64,000 nt of DNA from Serinicoccus hydrothermalis. Its GTDB lineage: Bacteria > Actinomycetota > Actinomycetes > Actinomycetales > Dermatophilaceae. Each line of letters begins with the position of its first letter. Position 1 is the first letter of the stretch. The notes beneath the pieces were generated by a model, which saw only the letters and a program-made list of their open reading frames with translations, made no database searches and was not told where the DNA came from. The stretch spans positions 2,232,001 to 2,296,000 of the forward strand of contig NZ_CP014989.1 of the NCBI RefSeq assembly GCF_001685415.1, read 5' to 3'. The position numbers were made by a program, and so were the translations under genes. This document shows, in pieces, positions 33,449 through 41,685 of this stretch.

Positions 33449-33463
33449 ACGACACAGTGTCGT
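33449..33463. promoter_or_regulatory. Palindrome before the GntP permease
   Basis: ACGACAC (33449-33455) and GTGTCGT (33457-33463) are mirror complements around a single base, ending 1 bp before ATG 33465. It could be an operator for the divergent gntP/LLM pair or a translational hairpin. Confidence 0.4.
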
Positions 33464-33464
33464 C

Positions 33465-34832
33465 ATGGTCGACGTCATCATCCTCGTCGTCGTGGTCGCG
33501 CTGCTCGTGCTCGCCTCCTCGACCTTCCGCATCCACCCCTTCATCGCCCTGCTCGGCGCCGCGCTGGTCGGCGGCATCGCCTTCGGGCTGCCGCTGGTCG
33601 ACGGCGAGGAGACCGACGGTGTCGTCACCGTCATCGCCGGCGGCTTCGGCAACCTGCTCGGGGGGATCGGCCTGGTCATCGTGCTCGGCACGATCATCGG
33701 CGTGCTGCTCGAGCGGGCCGGCGCCGCGGTCACCATGGCCAATGTCATCATCCGGCTGCTCGGCGACCGCTTCCCGACCCTGACCATCTCGATCATCGGC
33801 TACTTCGTGTCGATCCCGGTCTTCTGCGACTCCGGCTACGTCATCCTCAACTCGCTCAAGGAGTCGCTGGCCAAGAGGACCATGACCTCCCCGATCGCCA
33901 TGTCGGTCGCGCTCGCCACCGGCCTCTACGCCACGCACACCTTCGTCCCGCCGACCCCCGGTCCGATCGCCGCCGCGGGCAACCTCGGCCTCGCGGACCA
34001 GCTCGGCCTCGTCATCCTCGTGGGTATGCCGGTGGCCGCGGTCACCGCGCTCGCCGGCCTGCTCTGGGCCAACCGGTTCCGCTCCGAGGAGCCGGCCGGG
34101 ATAGAGGCGGAAGAGGCGAAGGAGGCCTTCGAGGAGGTCAAGGAGCAGGCCGGTCCGCTGCCAGGGGCCGTCGCGTCCTTCGCGCCGATCCTCGTGCCGA
34201 TCGTGCTCATCATGCTCGGGTCGGTGGCGCAGCTGCCGGCCGCGCCCTTCGGCGAGGGCGTCGCGCTCACCGCCTTCGCCTTCCTCGGCCAGCCGATCGT
34301 CGCGCTGCTGGTGGGCCTGCTCATCGCGCTGCCGCTGCTGCGCGGGCAGGGTGGCGTGACCGCCTTCACCGACCAGGTTGCCGACGCCATCACCGCGGCG
34401 GCGCCGATCCTGCTCATCACCGGCGCGGGCGGGGCCTTCGGTGCGGTCATCCAGGCGACCGACCTCGGCGACTACCTCGGCACGACGCTGTCCGGGCTGG
34501 GCATCGGGATCTTCATGCCCTTCCTCGTCTCGGCGGCGCTGAAGTCGGCGCAGGGCTCGAGCACCGTCGCGCTCGTGACGACCTCCGCCCTCGTCGCGCC
34601 GCTGCTCGGCAGCCTGGGGCTCGACAGCGACCTCGGCCGGGTCCTCGTGGTCATGGCCATCGGCGCGGGGGCCATGACGGTCTCGCACGCCAACGACAGC
34701 TTCTTCTGGGTGGTCACGCAGTTCAGCCGGATGAGCGTCGCCCAGGCCTACCGCGCCCAGACCGCCGCCACCCTGGTCCAGGGCGTGACGGGCATCGTGC
34801 TCGTCTGGCTGCTGTCGCTCGTCCTCGTCTGA
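33465..34832 (+). CDS. GntP-family gluconate/organic-acid permease
   Basis: A 455-aa proton-coupled permease with about 12-14 hydrophobic segments. Family features are STFRIHPFIALLGAALVGGI, GFGNLLGGIGLVIVLGTIIG (about 62-81), PVFCDSGYVILNSLKESLAK, ATHTFVPPTPGPIAAAGNLG (about 163-182), and AMTVSHANDSFFWVVTQFS near the end. Probable substrates are gluconate or related aldonic acids. ATG 33465 lies directly after a palindrome. No gluconate kinase is adjacent. Confidence 0.9.
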   Translation: MVDVIILVVVVALLVLASSTFRIHPFIALLGAALVGGIAFGLPLVDGEETDGVVTVIAGGFGNLLGGIGLVIVLGTIIGVLLERAGAAVTMANVIIRLLGDRFPTLTISIIGYFVSIPVFCDSGYVILNSLKESLAKRTMTSPIAMSVALATGLYATHTFVPPTPGPIAAAGNLGLADQLGLVILVGMPVAAVTALAGLLWANRFRSEEPAGIEAEEAKEAFEEVKEQAGPLPGAVASFAPILVPIVLIMLGSVAQLPAAPFGEGVALTAFAFLGQPIVALLVGLLIALPLLRGQGGVTAFTDQVADAITAAAPILLITGAGGAFGAVIQATDLGDYLGTTLSGLGIGIFMPFLVSAALKSAQGSSTVALVTTSALVAPLLGSLGLDSDLGRVLVVMAIGAGAMTVSHANDSFFWVVTQFSRMSVAQAYRAQTAATLVQGVTGIVLVWLLSLVLV

Positions 34833-34909
34833 CAACGCGTGACGACGAATGGTGTCGCGACGACTCTCGTGGTCCGACGGGGCCTGTCGGCTCTCACTAA
34901 GGTGATCGC

Positions 34910-35572
34910 GTGATCGGGGTACTGGGCGCCGTGCTGCCCCTGGCGTTGCTCGGGGCGGTGTCGCCGCTGATCTTCCTCACGGTGGGGACGCTGCTCAGCA
35001 GCCGCGGCCCCGCCGCCGCCCTCCGGTATGCCCTCGGCAACGCCGTCGTGCTCGTCCTGGCCGTGGCGCTCGGCGCCGGGCTGCTGGGCCGGGGGCTCAC
35101 CGCCCTGCTCGAGCGCGAGCTCGCCTCGCGGCTGGTCGACGGCGTCCTCGGGCTCGTGCTGCTTGCGTATGCGGTGGTCCAGGCACGCGGGGTCGAGCGT
35201 CACGCCCGCACGGCCCAGCCCGCTGCCGGCGCGGCCGGCGCCCGGCGCGGGGACCCGTTCGTGCTCGGTCTCACGGCGATGGCGACCAACCTCACCACGC
35301 TGCCGCTCATGCTCTCCGCAGGTCAGCGCCTCGGGACCGCGCGCCTGCCGCTCGTGGAGTCCCTCCCCGTCCTGCTGCTCATCGTGCTCGTCGGCCTGGC
35401 CCCGGCCTGGCTGCCGTTCCTCCTGCGCCGGGTGGCTCCGCGCCGGCCGCGCAAGGCGCCAGAGCGGCATACCTCGCACCGGTTCGGCTCGGTGGGCGCC
35501 TGGCTGCCGGTGCTCGCCTGCGTGCTGGGAGCGGCGCTGCTCCTCGGTCGCGCGCTGGACCTCACGTCCTGA
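34910..35572 (+). CDS. GAP-family (Sap/LysE-like) membrane protein
   Basis: A 220-aa membrane protein with about six hydrophobic segments; the first half begins VLGAVLPLALLGAVSPLIFL with the P-x-x-x-x-G-A-x-x-P pattern of GPL-addressing (GAP/Sap) and LysE-like carriers, and LALGLTAMAT is replaced by VLGLTAMATNLTTLPLMLSA in the second repeat. Mycobacterial GAP proteins help export glycolipids; substrate here unknown. GTG 34910 follows AAGGTGA. Confidence 0.75.
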   Translation: MIGVLGAVLPLALLGAVSPLIFLTVGTLLSSRGPAAALRYALGNAVVLVLAVALGAGLLGRGLTALLERELASRLVDGVLGLVLLAYAVVQARGVERHARTAQPAAGAAGARRGDPFVLGLTAMATNLTTLPLMLSAGQRLGTARLPLVESLPVLLLIVLVGLAPAWLPFLLRRVAPRRPRKAPERHTSHRFGSVGAWLPVLACVLGAALLLGRALDLTS

Positions 35573-35593
35573 CGAGTATCCCGGTCCGCGACG

Positions 35594-36187
35594 TCAGCGC
35601 CGGGCGGGCAGACGGTCCCGGCGACCCAGCCAGACCGCGAGTGCCACGCCGGCGGCTGCCCCGAAGAGGTGGCCCTGCCAGGACACGCCCTCGCGCAGCG
35701 GCAGCACGCCCCAGAGCATCGACCCGTAGACGACGATGACGAGCACCCCGAGCAGCGCCTGCCAGATCCGCCGGGCGACGAAGCCGTAGACCGCGAGGAA
35801 CGCGGCATACCCGTAGACCACGCCGCTCGCGCCGATGTGCACCGTCCCCGGGCCGCCGAAGAGCCACACGCCCAGCCCCCCGATGAGGACGACCCCGCCG
35901 GTGACCAGCCAGAGGTGGCGTGTGGTCAGGGCGAGCAGCGAGCCGAGGACGAGCAGCGCCACGGTGTTGGCCATGAGGTGGCCGAAGCCCAGGTGGAGGA
36001 ACGGACTCAGCACGATCCCCTGCAGGTGGTCCAGCTGCCGCGGGCGGATCCCGAACTGGTCGAAGGACAGCGGCAGGATCAGGTCGACGAACTCGGCCAC
36101 CCACATCACGGCGACCAGCACCAGGACAGGTATGACGCGGTGCGCCCAGGCGGGGACGTCGACCCGGCGGGTGGCTGGCTGGCTCAT
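35594..36187 (-). CDS. Rhomboid-family intramembrane serine protease
   Basis: A 197-aa six-helix rhomboid. The catalytic Ser is in HIGASGVVYGYAAF (G-A-S-G, near residue 121) and the catalytic His in WQGHLFGAAAGVAL (near residue 179). HLGFGHLMANTVALLVLGSL (about 66-85) matches the conserved helix-2 H-x-x-x-N. Cleaves transmembrane substrates within the membrane; target unknown. ATG 36187 is used; upstream extension is encoded by low-complexity repeats. Confidence 0.93.
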   Translation of the reverse strand: MSQPATRRVDVPAWAHRVIPVLVLVAVMWVAEFVDLILPLSFDQFGIRPRQLDHLQGIVLSPFLHLGFGHLMANTVALLVLGSLLALTTRHLWLVTGGVVLIGGLGVWLFGGPGTVHIGASGVVYGYAAFLAVYGFVARRIWQALLGVLVIVVYGSMLWGVLPLREGVSWQGHLFGAAAGVALAVWLGRRDRLPARR

Positions 36188-36264
36188 GACCCCAGTCTCC
36201 CACCCTTGCCTGCAAGACGGGCCCGGTCGGCCGCGGGACAGGGGCGCCCTTCGCCGCGCCACCG

Positions 36265-36309
36265 GGAGCCACGCCGTCCGGAGCCACGCCACCCGGAGCC
36301 ACGCCGTCC
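36265..36309. repeat. Three tandem 15-bp repeats
   Basis: Units GGAGCCACGCCGTCC, GGAGCCACGCCACCC and GGAGCCACGCCGTCC run head to tail; a degenerate fourth unit follows. They lie upstream of the rhomboid gene. Confidence 0.85.
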
Positions 36310-36324
36310 GGACCGCGCCCACCC

Positions 36325-36410
36325 GGGGAGGATCGGTCCACCTGCACCGATCCTCCCCAGGATCTGGCCCGATCGCGGGGAGGGTCGGTCCAGCTGCACC
36401 GATCCTCCCC
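36325..36410 (-). terminator. Duplicated hairpin downstream of citrate synthase
   Basis: Hairpin 1: GGGGAGGATCGGT 36325-36337 with ACCGATCCTCCCC 36346-36358, 8-nt loop. Hairpin 2 repeats it at 36377-36389 with 36398-36410, with one G-T pair. The 52-bp offset shows a direct duplication. Both would follow the citrate synthase transcript. Confidence 0.75.
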
Positions 36411-36508
36411 AGGGGAGGGGCCGGAGGGGGCCGGAGGGGCCGGTTGGGGGCGGAGTGGCGGTGGGGGGCGATCCGCGATCCGAGACCCGGCCCGGCCCGG
36501 CCCGGTCC

Positions 36509-37651
36509 TCAGGGCAGCGGTGCCGGGGCCGGCGGCCCGACGTACTCCGCCGAGGGCCGGATGATCCGGGGGTCCTGCGCCTGCTCGAGGATGTGGGCGC
36601 CCCAGCCGACGACCCGGGCCACGGCGAAGGTCGGGGTGAACATCTCGCGCGGGATGCCGCACTGCTCCATGACGACGCCGGCGTAGTACTCGACGTTGGT
36701 GTGCAGCTCGCGGCCCGGCTTGAGCTCGGCGAGCGCGTCGACGACCTCCCGCTCGACCGCCACGGCCAGCTCGGCCAGCGGACCGCCGAGCCGTTCGGCG
36801 TGCTCGCGCAGGAGGACCGCCCGGGGGTCGGTGGTGCGGTAGACCGCGTGCCCGAAGCCCATGATCCGCTCGCCCCCGCCGACCCGCTCGCGCACCCACT
36901 CCCGGGCGCGGTCCGGCGTCCCGATCTCGTCGAGCGCGTCCAGGGCGCGGTCCGGCGCGCCGCCGTGCAGCGGACCGGAGAAGGTGCCGAGCGCCCCGCA
37001 GACCGCGGAGGCGACGTCGGCGCCGGCGGAGGTGACGACCCGCGCGGTGAAGGTCGAGGCGCTGAAGCCGTGGTCGACCGTGCTGATGAGGTATGCCGTG
37101 ACCGCCTCCGCGTGCTCGGGCGCCGGCTTCTCCCCGGTGAGCATCCACAGCCAGCTGCCCGCCGCGCCGAGCTCGGGTCGGGGCTCCAGCGGAGGCAGTC
37201 CGGCGCGCAGCCGGAAGAGGGCGGCCTGCAGCACGGGGACCGCCCCGACGAGCCGCACCACCCCGGCCCGCACCTGCTCGGGCGTGGCGCCGTAGGTCGG
37301 CGGGAAGTCCTCGACCGAGCCGAGCAGCGAGATCGCGGTGCGCAGCCGGGCGAGCGAGCCGCGGTCCGGGCCGGAGCGGGCGATGGCCAGCAGCTGCTCG
37401 AGCAGCTCGTGGGGCAGGGTCGAGGCGGCGGCCAGCTCCGCGGCGAAGGCGCGCGACTCCCGCTCGTCCGGCAGGTGTCCCTCGACCATGAGGTGGGCCA
37501 CGTCCTCGAAGGAGCGGTGCCGGGCGAGGTCGACGGCGGAGTACTCGCGGAAGTGGTAGAAGCCGTCCTGGCCCTTGACGTCGCCGGTGCTGGTCTCGGC
37601 GACGATCAGGCCCTTGAGGCCGGGTGGCGCGTGCTGCGGGTCGGTGGTCAT
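36509..37651 (-). CDS. citA: Citrate synthase (type II-like, CitA)
   Basis: A 380-aa citrate synthase (oxaloacetate plus acetyl-CoA to citrate). The three catalytic residues are visible: His in SGPLHGGAPDRALDAL (about 224), His in IMGFGHAVYRTTDPRA (about 263) and Asp replaced in position by the TPTFAVARVVGWGAHILEQ region, which normally supplies the third acid. N-terminal GLKGLIVAETSTGDVKGQDG matches the actinobacterial citrate synthase 2 group. Divergent from a HTH-citrate-synthase-like gene with a 52-bp operator region. Confidence 0.92.
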   Translation of the reverse strand: MTTDPQHAPPGLKGLIVAETSTGDVKGQDGFYHFREYSAVDLARHRSFEDVAHLMVEGHLPDERESRAFAAELAAASTLPHELLEQLLAIARSGPDRGSLARLRTAISLLGSVEDFPPTYGATPEQVRAGVVRLVGAVPVLQAALFRLRAGLPPLEPRPELGAAGSWLWMLTGEKPAPEHAEAVTAYLISTVDHGFSASTFTARVVTSAGADVASAVCGALGTFSGPLHGGAPDRALDALDEIGTPDRAREWVRERVGGGERIMGFGHAVYRTTDPRAVLLREHAERLGGPLAELAVAVEREVVDALAELKPGRELHTNVEYYAGVVMEQCGIPREMFTPTFAVARVVGWGAHILEQAQDPRIIRPSAEYVGPPAPAPLP

Positions 37652-37667
37652 GGCCTGAGCGTGACGC

Positions 37668-37692
37668 TAACGTTGATCTCATGTCAACGTTG
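37668..37692. promoter_or_regulatory. Two CAACGTTG-type boxes between divergent citrate synthase genes
   Basis: TAACGTTGAT (from 37668) and CAACGTTGAT (from 37685) are direct copies spaced 17 bp, each centred on the palindrome AACGTT, in an AT-rich 52-bp divergent gap. They are good candidate sites for the adjacent HTH protein and would cover both promoters. Confidence 0.7.
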
Positions 37693-37703
37693 ATTCGGTC
37701 AAT

Positions 37704-38879
37704 ATGAGCGGCGGTGCGGAGCTGCTGACCACGGCGCAGACGGCGGACTACCTCGGGGTCAAGGTGCAGACGCTGTATGCCTACGTCAGCCGCGGCGTCC
37801 TCGCGCCGGTGCGTCGGGAGGCGGGCACGGGCAGCCTCTTCGCCGTGGAGGACGTGCGGGCGCTCGCCGGTCGGCCGGGTCGGTCGGGGCACCGCGGCGG
37901 CCGGGACCGGACCCGCGCCACGAGCGACGACGTGCGCACCCGGATCACCGAGGTCGGCCCCGGCTCGCTGGCCTACCGCGGGCACGACGTGCGCGGGCTC
38001 GCGGGCACGTGGACCTTCGAGCAGGTCCGTGACCTGCTCACCGAACATACGGTCGTGAACGGAAGGGGACCTGGCTCCGAGCAGGCCGTCGCCGCCGTGA
38101 CGGCCGCGCTGCCCGCGGGCACTCCCGTGCTCGACCGCTTCAAGCACGCCGTGCTCGTGGCCGGCGGGTCCGACGTGGGCCGTTACGACCGCACGCCGGA
38201 GAGCTTCGCGGCAGCGGGGGAGCGGGCTGCCGCCGCGATGGTCGGCTCGCTCACCGGGAGCGCGGCGGACGGCCCGCTCGCGGTCGAGCTGGGGGCATAC
38301 CTCGACCTGCCGACCGACCTGCTGGACACCGCGCTCGTGCTGCTCGCGGACCACGACCTGGCGGTGTCGACGACCGCGGTGCGCGTGGCGGTGTCCGCGG
38401 GGAGCGACGCGTACTCCGCGCTGCTCGCCGGTCTGGCCGCGGCGGACAGCCCGCTGCACGTCCGGGCTGTCCTCCGCGCCGTCGACTGGCTGCGGGCCGC
38501 GATCCTGGACCCGCGCCTCGCGCTGGACGCGGCGCTCACCGACGGCCCGCCGCCCGGCTTCGGCCACGTGGTCTACACCGAGCAGGACCCGCGCGCCCAG
38601 GTTCTGCTCGAGCGGCTGCTCCCCGCCGCCGACCCGGCGGTGTGCGACGCCGTGGCCCTGCTGGAGGCCGAGCTGCTCGAGCGTCGCGGCTGGGTCCTCA
38701 CCGTCGACGCGGCCCTCGCCCTGCTCACCCTTCAGCACGACCTGCCGCGCGACGCGGGGGCAGTGATCTTCGCCTGCGCCCGGACCGCGGGGTGGACGGC
38801 TCACGCGATCGAGGAGCTCGCCGAGCCCGGTATGCGCTTCCGGCTGCGCGGGATCTACACCGGCCCCCGCCGGCCCTGA
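37704..38879 (+). CDS. Helix-turn-helix protein with citrate-synthase-like domain
   Basis: A 391-aa fusion. Residues about 5-55 are a MerR/excisionase-type HTH: LLTTAQTADYLGVKVQTLYA, YVSRGVLAPVRR, SLFAVEDVRAL. Residues about 75-390 follow citrate synthase. One catalytic His is kept in GFGHVVYTEQDPRAQVLLER, but the other site, LHGGA in CitA, reads SPLHVRAV here and lacks the Gly-Gly-Ala. A sensor-regulator using a degenerate citrate synthase fold is inferred. ATG 37704 has no ribosome-binding site and may be leaderless. Boxes upstream suggest control of itself and citA. Confidence 0.85.
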   Translation: MSGGAELLTTAQTADYLGVKVQTLYAYVSRGVLAPVRREAGTGSLFAVEDVRALAGRPGRSGHRGGRDRTRATSDDVRTRITEVGPGSLAYRGHDVRGLAGTWTFEQVRDLLTEHTVVNGRGPGSEQAVAAVTAALPAGTPVLDRFKHAVLVAGGSDVGRYDRTPESFAAAGERAAAAMVGSLTGSAADGPLAVELGAYLDLPTDLLDTALVLLADHDLAVSTTAVRVAVSAGSDAYSALLAGLAAADSPLHVRAVLRAVDWLRAAILDPRLALDAALTDGPPPGFGHVVYTEQDPRAQVLLERLLPAADPAVCDAVALLEAELLERRGWVLTVDAALALLTLQHDLPRDAGAVIFACARTAGWTAHAIEELAEPGMRFRLRGIYTGPRRP

Positions 38880-38963
38880 GCGACCCGGCTGAATTGTCTC
38901 CTTCCTCATGACCCGGACCCGAGGTCTCCCGGGGCACGTGTCGGGACCCGCGTGAGGCGCGGC

Positions 38964-39344
38964 TCAGGCCAGGACGCAGTCCACGACGTGCTGTGCCGCC
39001 CGCGCCAGGGGCCTGTCACGTGTCCACAGCTGAGCGTCGAGCCCCTCTGCCAGCGCGACGTAGCTCGCGTCGTACGCCGAGAAGTTGTGCGCGAGGTCGA
39101 GCATGCGGCTGCGCAGCTCTGGCGTGCTGGGCACGATCTCGATCCCGAGATCCATGTAGTCCTCGAGCACGGCCCTGGCCACGGCCGGTCCCACGTCTCC
39201 CCCGAGGAGGAGGCCTCTGACCACGGACACGATCTCGGTCTCCAGGAGTGCCGGCGCCAACCACTCCGCGTCCGCGGGCACGTGCGTCAGCGAGGTGGGC
39301 CGCACGAGGAGGTCGGCCACGAGCGAGCAGTCGACGACGATCAC
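38964..39344 (-). CDS. vapC: VapC-type PIN-domain toxin
   Basis: A 126-aa PIN ribonuclease. Acidic active-site residues: Asp5 in MIVVDCSLVADLL, Glu in LLETEIVSVV (about 36), Asp in FSAYDASYVALAE (about 92) and Asp in LWTRDRPLARAA (about 109). Such toxins cleave tRNA or rRNA until neutralised. Its ATG overlaps the VapB stop by ATGA, so antitoxin is made first and the pair is coupled. Confidence 0.92.
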   Translation of the reverse strand: MIVVDCSLVADLLVRPTSLTHVPADAEWLAPALLETEIVSVVRGLLLGGDVGPAVARAVLEDYMDLGIEIVPSTPELRSRMLDLAHNFSAYDASYVALAEGLDAQLWTRDRPLARAAQHVVDCVLA

Positions 39345-39607
39345 GGTTCGGTGGGTCGGTCCACACGCTCCAGCCGCTCGGCCCGCGCGGTCTCCAAGAC
39401 CTCCGCCGACGACGGCGCCGTCGAAGTGACCAGGTCGCCCCGGTCCAGAATCCGGGACACGATCTCTTCCCGCAAGGGAACGCGGGAGTCACGTTCCATG
39501 AGCTCGCGCAGGTAGGTGTTGAGGGACTGGCCTCGCCGGGCAGCCTTCAGCTTGAGTCGGTCCCGGACAGCTCTGTCCACATCTCGGACCTGCACGAGAA
39601 CGCCCAT
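39341..39607 (-). CDS. vapB: VapB/FitA-type ribbon-helix-helix antitoxin
   Basis: An 88-aa antitoxin. The N-terminal ribbon-helix-helix is VLVQVRDVDRAVRDRLKLKA and RRGQSLNTYLRELMER (about 3-40), typical of FitA-like VapB proteins. The disordered, acidic C-terminal tail (EVLETARAERLERVDRPTEP) would wrap the toxin. ATG 39607 lies 3 bp downstream of a palindrome; an ATG at 39622 within it is an alternative. Confidence 0.9.
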   Translation of the reverse strand: MGVLVQVRDVDRAVRDRLKLKAARRGQSLNTYLRELMERDSRVPLREEIVSRILDRGDLVTSTAPSSAEVLETARAERLERVDRPTEP

Positions 39608-39609
39608 AC

Positions 39610-39622
39610 ATGCATTGTGCAT
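39610..39622. promoter_or_regulatory. Palindrome at the vapBC promoter
   Basis: ATGCA (39610-39614) and TGCAT (39618-39622) flank a 3-bp centre, immediately upstream of the VapB start. Position and symmetry fit autoregulation by the VapBC complex. Confidence 0.6.
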
Positions 39623-39648
39623 GGCAGTGCCGCGATGCGCCACGGTCC

Positions 39649-40824
39649 TCATGCCAACCGCCCTCGATCACCCAGGTGCGCGCGCTCGGCAGCCGCCCGG
39701 CCGGAGCGGTAGCCCTCGCCGTCCCAGGTCGCCCTGGACCGGACCGTGCCGAGGTGCGGGAAGCGCTCCGTGACCGCGGCGTCGACCTTACGCTCCCGTC
39801 GGGCGAGCACCAGCGCCACGCCTGGCCGCGCACCGGTGTCACCATCGCGGGACGTGCCGGTGACGTGCGACTCGAGGCTCCCGGCCGCCTCGCCCTTCTC
39901 CTCCTCGGCGGCCTGCTCGAGGCGCTCCCCGACCCGGTAGGCGAAACCGGTGAGGAACGAGCTGCGGAAGGACCGGGTGCGCGAGCCGCCGTGCGCGCTT
40001 CGCCGGGGTCCTTCGGCCTGCATCGCCGAGGTGGCCTGCACCAGCAGCGAGGCATAGAGCAGCTCGACGGCCCGCAGGTCGACCGGGAACCCCACGACCG
40101 TGGCGCGACCGATGCCTTGGTTCCACACCGCGCGGCACCGGTTGGCCTCGGCGATCGAGGCCAGCAGCACGAACTTCGGCCGGTCGTAGGGTCGGTCGAC
40201 CCCCAGGCGCGTCGCCGTCGGTCCCCCGCGCCCTTGTGCCCGCTCCTCCACCCGCTCCGCCGCGTCCATCATGGCGCGGTCGATGCTGTGTCGGGCCATG
40301 AGCTTCTGCGCGGCCGCCGTGAAGGTGTCGGCCTCCTCCTCGAAGTCCGTGGACTCGGCCTTGGCCAGCAGCAGCCGGACCTTGGTCAGAAGCTTCTGGT
40401 CCACGTCGGAGGCGGAGGTCGCCTGCTCCCTCGCCTCACCGGGCGGTGCCGCGATCTGCTCCAGCGCCGGCAGCAGGCGCAGGAGCTGGAGCAGCACCGT
40501 CGCCGTCCTGTCGACGACGACCCACCCTCCCGGATCGTCCCGCGCCCGGGCGCTCAGGTGGTCCGTGCCCCGGTCCCACCACACGCCTGCGCCGATCTCC
40601 GCCAGCTGGTCGAACCACCTCTCCTCGACCGTGACCCGGGCGTGCGCCGCCAGGTCGGCGGCCATCGCGTCGTCCAGCACGGCCACGAAGAGGCCGTGCC
40701 GCTGCCGGCTCGCCCAGCCGTGCAGGTCGGCCGGCTCCCATCCCCGCCGCCACAGCTCGCCCAGCATCTCGGCCAGCTGCGCGCAGCGCGCCCTGGCCCC
40801 CTCGGTGTCCCAATCCCCCTCCAT
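39649..40824 (-). CDS. DUF2786-domain protein
   Basis: A 391-aa protein of unknown function. The DUF2786 domain is at about 145-185: LTKVRLLLAKAESTDFEEEA then DTFTAAAQKLMARHSID. A mixed alpha/beta region follows (RPKFVLLASIAEANRCRAVW, LLYASLLVQATSAM), and a basic C-terminus. DUF2786 genes often occur in mobile or defence-associated settings; next to VapBC this is suggestive only. ATG 40824 is chosen as the first start with coding-like sequence. Confidence 0.85.
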   Translation of the reverse strand: MEGDWDTEGARARCAQLAEMLGELWRRGWEPADLHGWASRQRHGLFVAVLDDAMAADLAAHARVTVEERWFDQLAEIGAGVWWDRGTDHLSARARDDPGGWVVVDRTATVLLQLLRLLPALEQIAAPPGEAREQATSASDVDQKLLTKVRLLLAKAESTDFEEEADTFTAAAQKLMARHSIDRAMMDAAERVEERAQGRGGPTATRLGVDRPYDRPKFVLLASIAEANRCRAVWNQGIGRATVVGFPVDLRAVELLYASLLVQATSAMQAEGPRRSAHGGSRTRSFRSSFLTGFAYRVGERLEQAAEEEKGEAAGSLESHVTGTSRDGDTGARPGVALVLARRERKVDAAVTERFPHLGTVRSRATWDGEGYRSGRAAAERAHLGDRGRLA

Positions 40825-40896
40825 GGATCCCCTCCCAGGTGACTCGTTCTCGTGGAGGACCTCACCCTCGCACCCGCGACCGACACACCCTCCGAC

Positions 40897-40905
40897 TTGT
40901 CCACA
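40897..40905 (+). other. Exact TTGTCCACA (DnaA-box-like) site
   Basis: An exact copy of the actinobacterial DnaA-box consensus lies in the 285-bp gap between the DUF2786 and DUF2087 genes. That gap (40825-41109) contains no recognisable gene. One isolated box does not make an origin. Confidence 0.4.
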
Positions 40906-41109
40906 GGCTCGGCGGATCTGCGTCGTCGCCGCACCCGCGCGGGTATGCTCGGGCCCACGGCGGCGCTGCACGCCGAGCCCGACCCGCCCCCAGCCGGCGG
41001 GTCGCCGGGGCGAAGGGGAGCGGATCCTCGCGGCGGTCCGACGGCATACCTGCGTGGCACCTGCACCAGGATCGACCGCGGCTGGGGCGACGATCCGGGA
41101 GCGAGTGAC

Positions 41110-41595
41110 ATGACGACCGATGCCGACCTCAAGGCCCGGGTGCGCGAGCGGATGGCCCGCACCGGCGAGAACTACACGACCGCCCGCACGGCCCTGCTGT
41201 CATCGCCACCGCCCCGTGCGCTCGTCGTCGACACCGACCTCGCCGCCGACCGGGCGGTGCGCTCGTTCTTCGACGGCGACCGGCTGCGCTCGATCCCGAC
41301 CCGGCGCCGCCCGCGCGCCGCCGTCCTCATGGAGCTGCTCACCCGCTTCGAGCGCGGTCGCGTGTATGCCGAGCGCGAGGTCAACGAGATCCTCGCCACC
41401 GCGCACGAGGACGTCGCGTCCCTGCGCCGCGAGCTCGTCGACTACCGCTGGTTCACGCGGGCAGACGGCGTCTACCGGGTGGCCGACGAGGTGCCGCACC
41501 GGCACCCCAACGAGGCCCAGGAGGTGCCGACCGACGAGGTGGCCCGGCTCGCCCGGGTGCCGCGGGCCGCCGCTGCCGCCCCCGGCCAGGAGTGA
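41110..41595 (+). CDS. DUF2087-domain protein
   Basis: A 161-aa protein. DUF2087 covers about residues 50-130: RAVRSFFDGDRLRSIPTRRR, LMELLTRFERGRVYAEREVN, EILATAHEDVASLRRELVDY and RWFTRADGVYRVAD, a winged-helix-like fold often found at the end of transcriptional regulators. The N-terminus, KARVRERMARTGENYTTART, resembles a basic helix seen before such domains. A DNA-binding role is inferred. ATG 41110 is chosen; the upstream open frame is unlike protein. Confidence 0.85.
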   Translation: MTTDADLKARVRERMARTGENYTTARTALLSSPPPRALVVDTDLAADRAVRSFFDGDRLRSIPTRRRPRAAVLMELLTRFERGRVYAEREVNEILATAHEDVASLRRELVDYRWFTRADGVYRVADEVPHRHPNEAQEVPTDEVARLARVPRAAAAAPGQE

Positions 41596-41685
41596 CTGAG
41601 GGTCCTGACCCGGGGGACAACCCCACCCCGAAGCCGGTGGAGCACCCGATGGTGGCGGGCGGCCCGCGCGTCTAGTTTGGTGTCC

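Larger units (their letters stand above)
36188..36508. other. 321-bp repeat-rich noncoding spacer
   Basis: Between the rhomboid start and the citrate synthase stop, both on the minus strand, I see no gene. The spacer holds three 15-bp tandem repeats (36265-36309), two near-identical 13-bp-stem hairpins (36325-36358 and 36377-36410) and low-complexity runs of CCGG/GGGG up to about 36505. Confidence 0.8.

Noticed and set aside
35562-38909. 1115-codon open minus-strand frame
   Set aside because: It is an out-of-frame shadow across rhomboid, citrate synthase and HTH-citrate synthase genes, with Arg/Ala/Pro low complexity and no domain.
40852-41109. N-terminal extension of the DUF2087 protein
   Set aside because: The extra 86 residues are Pro/Gly/Arg-rich without family similarity, and ATG 41110 gives the expected domain start.
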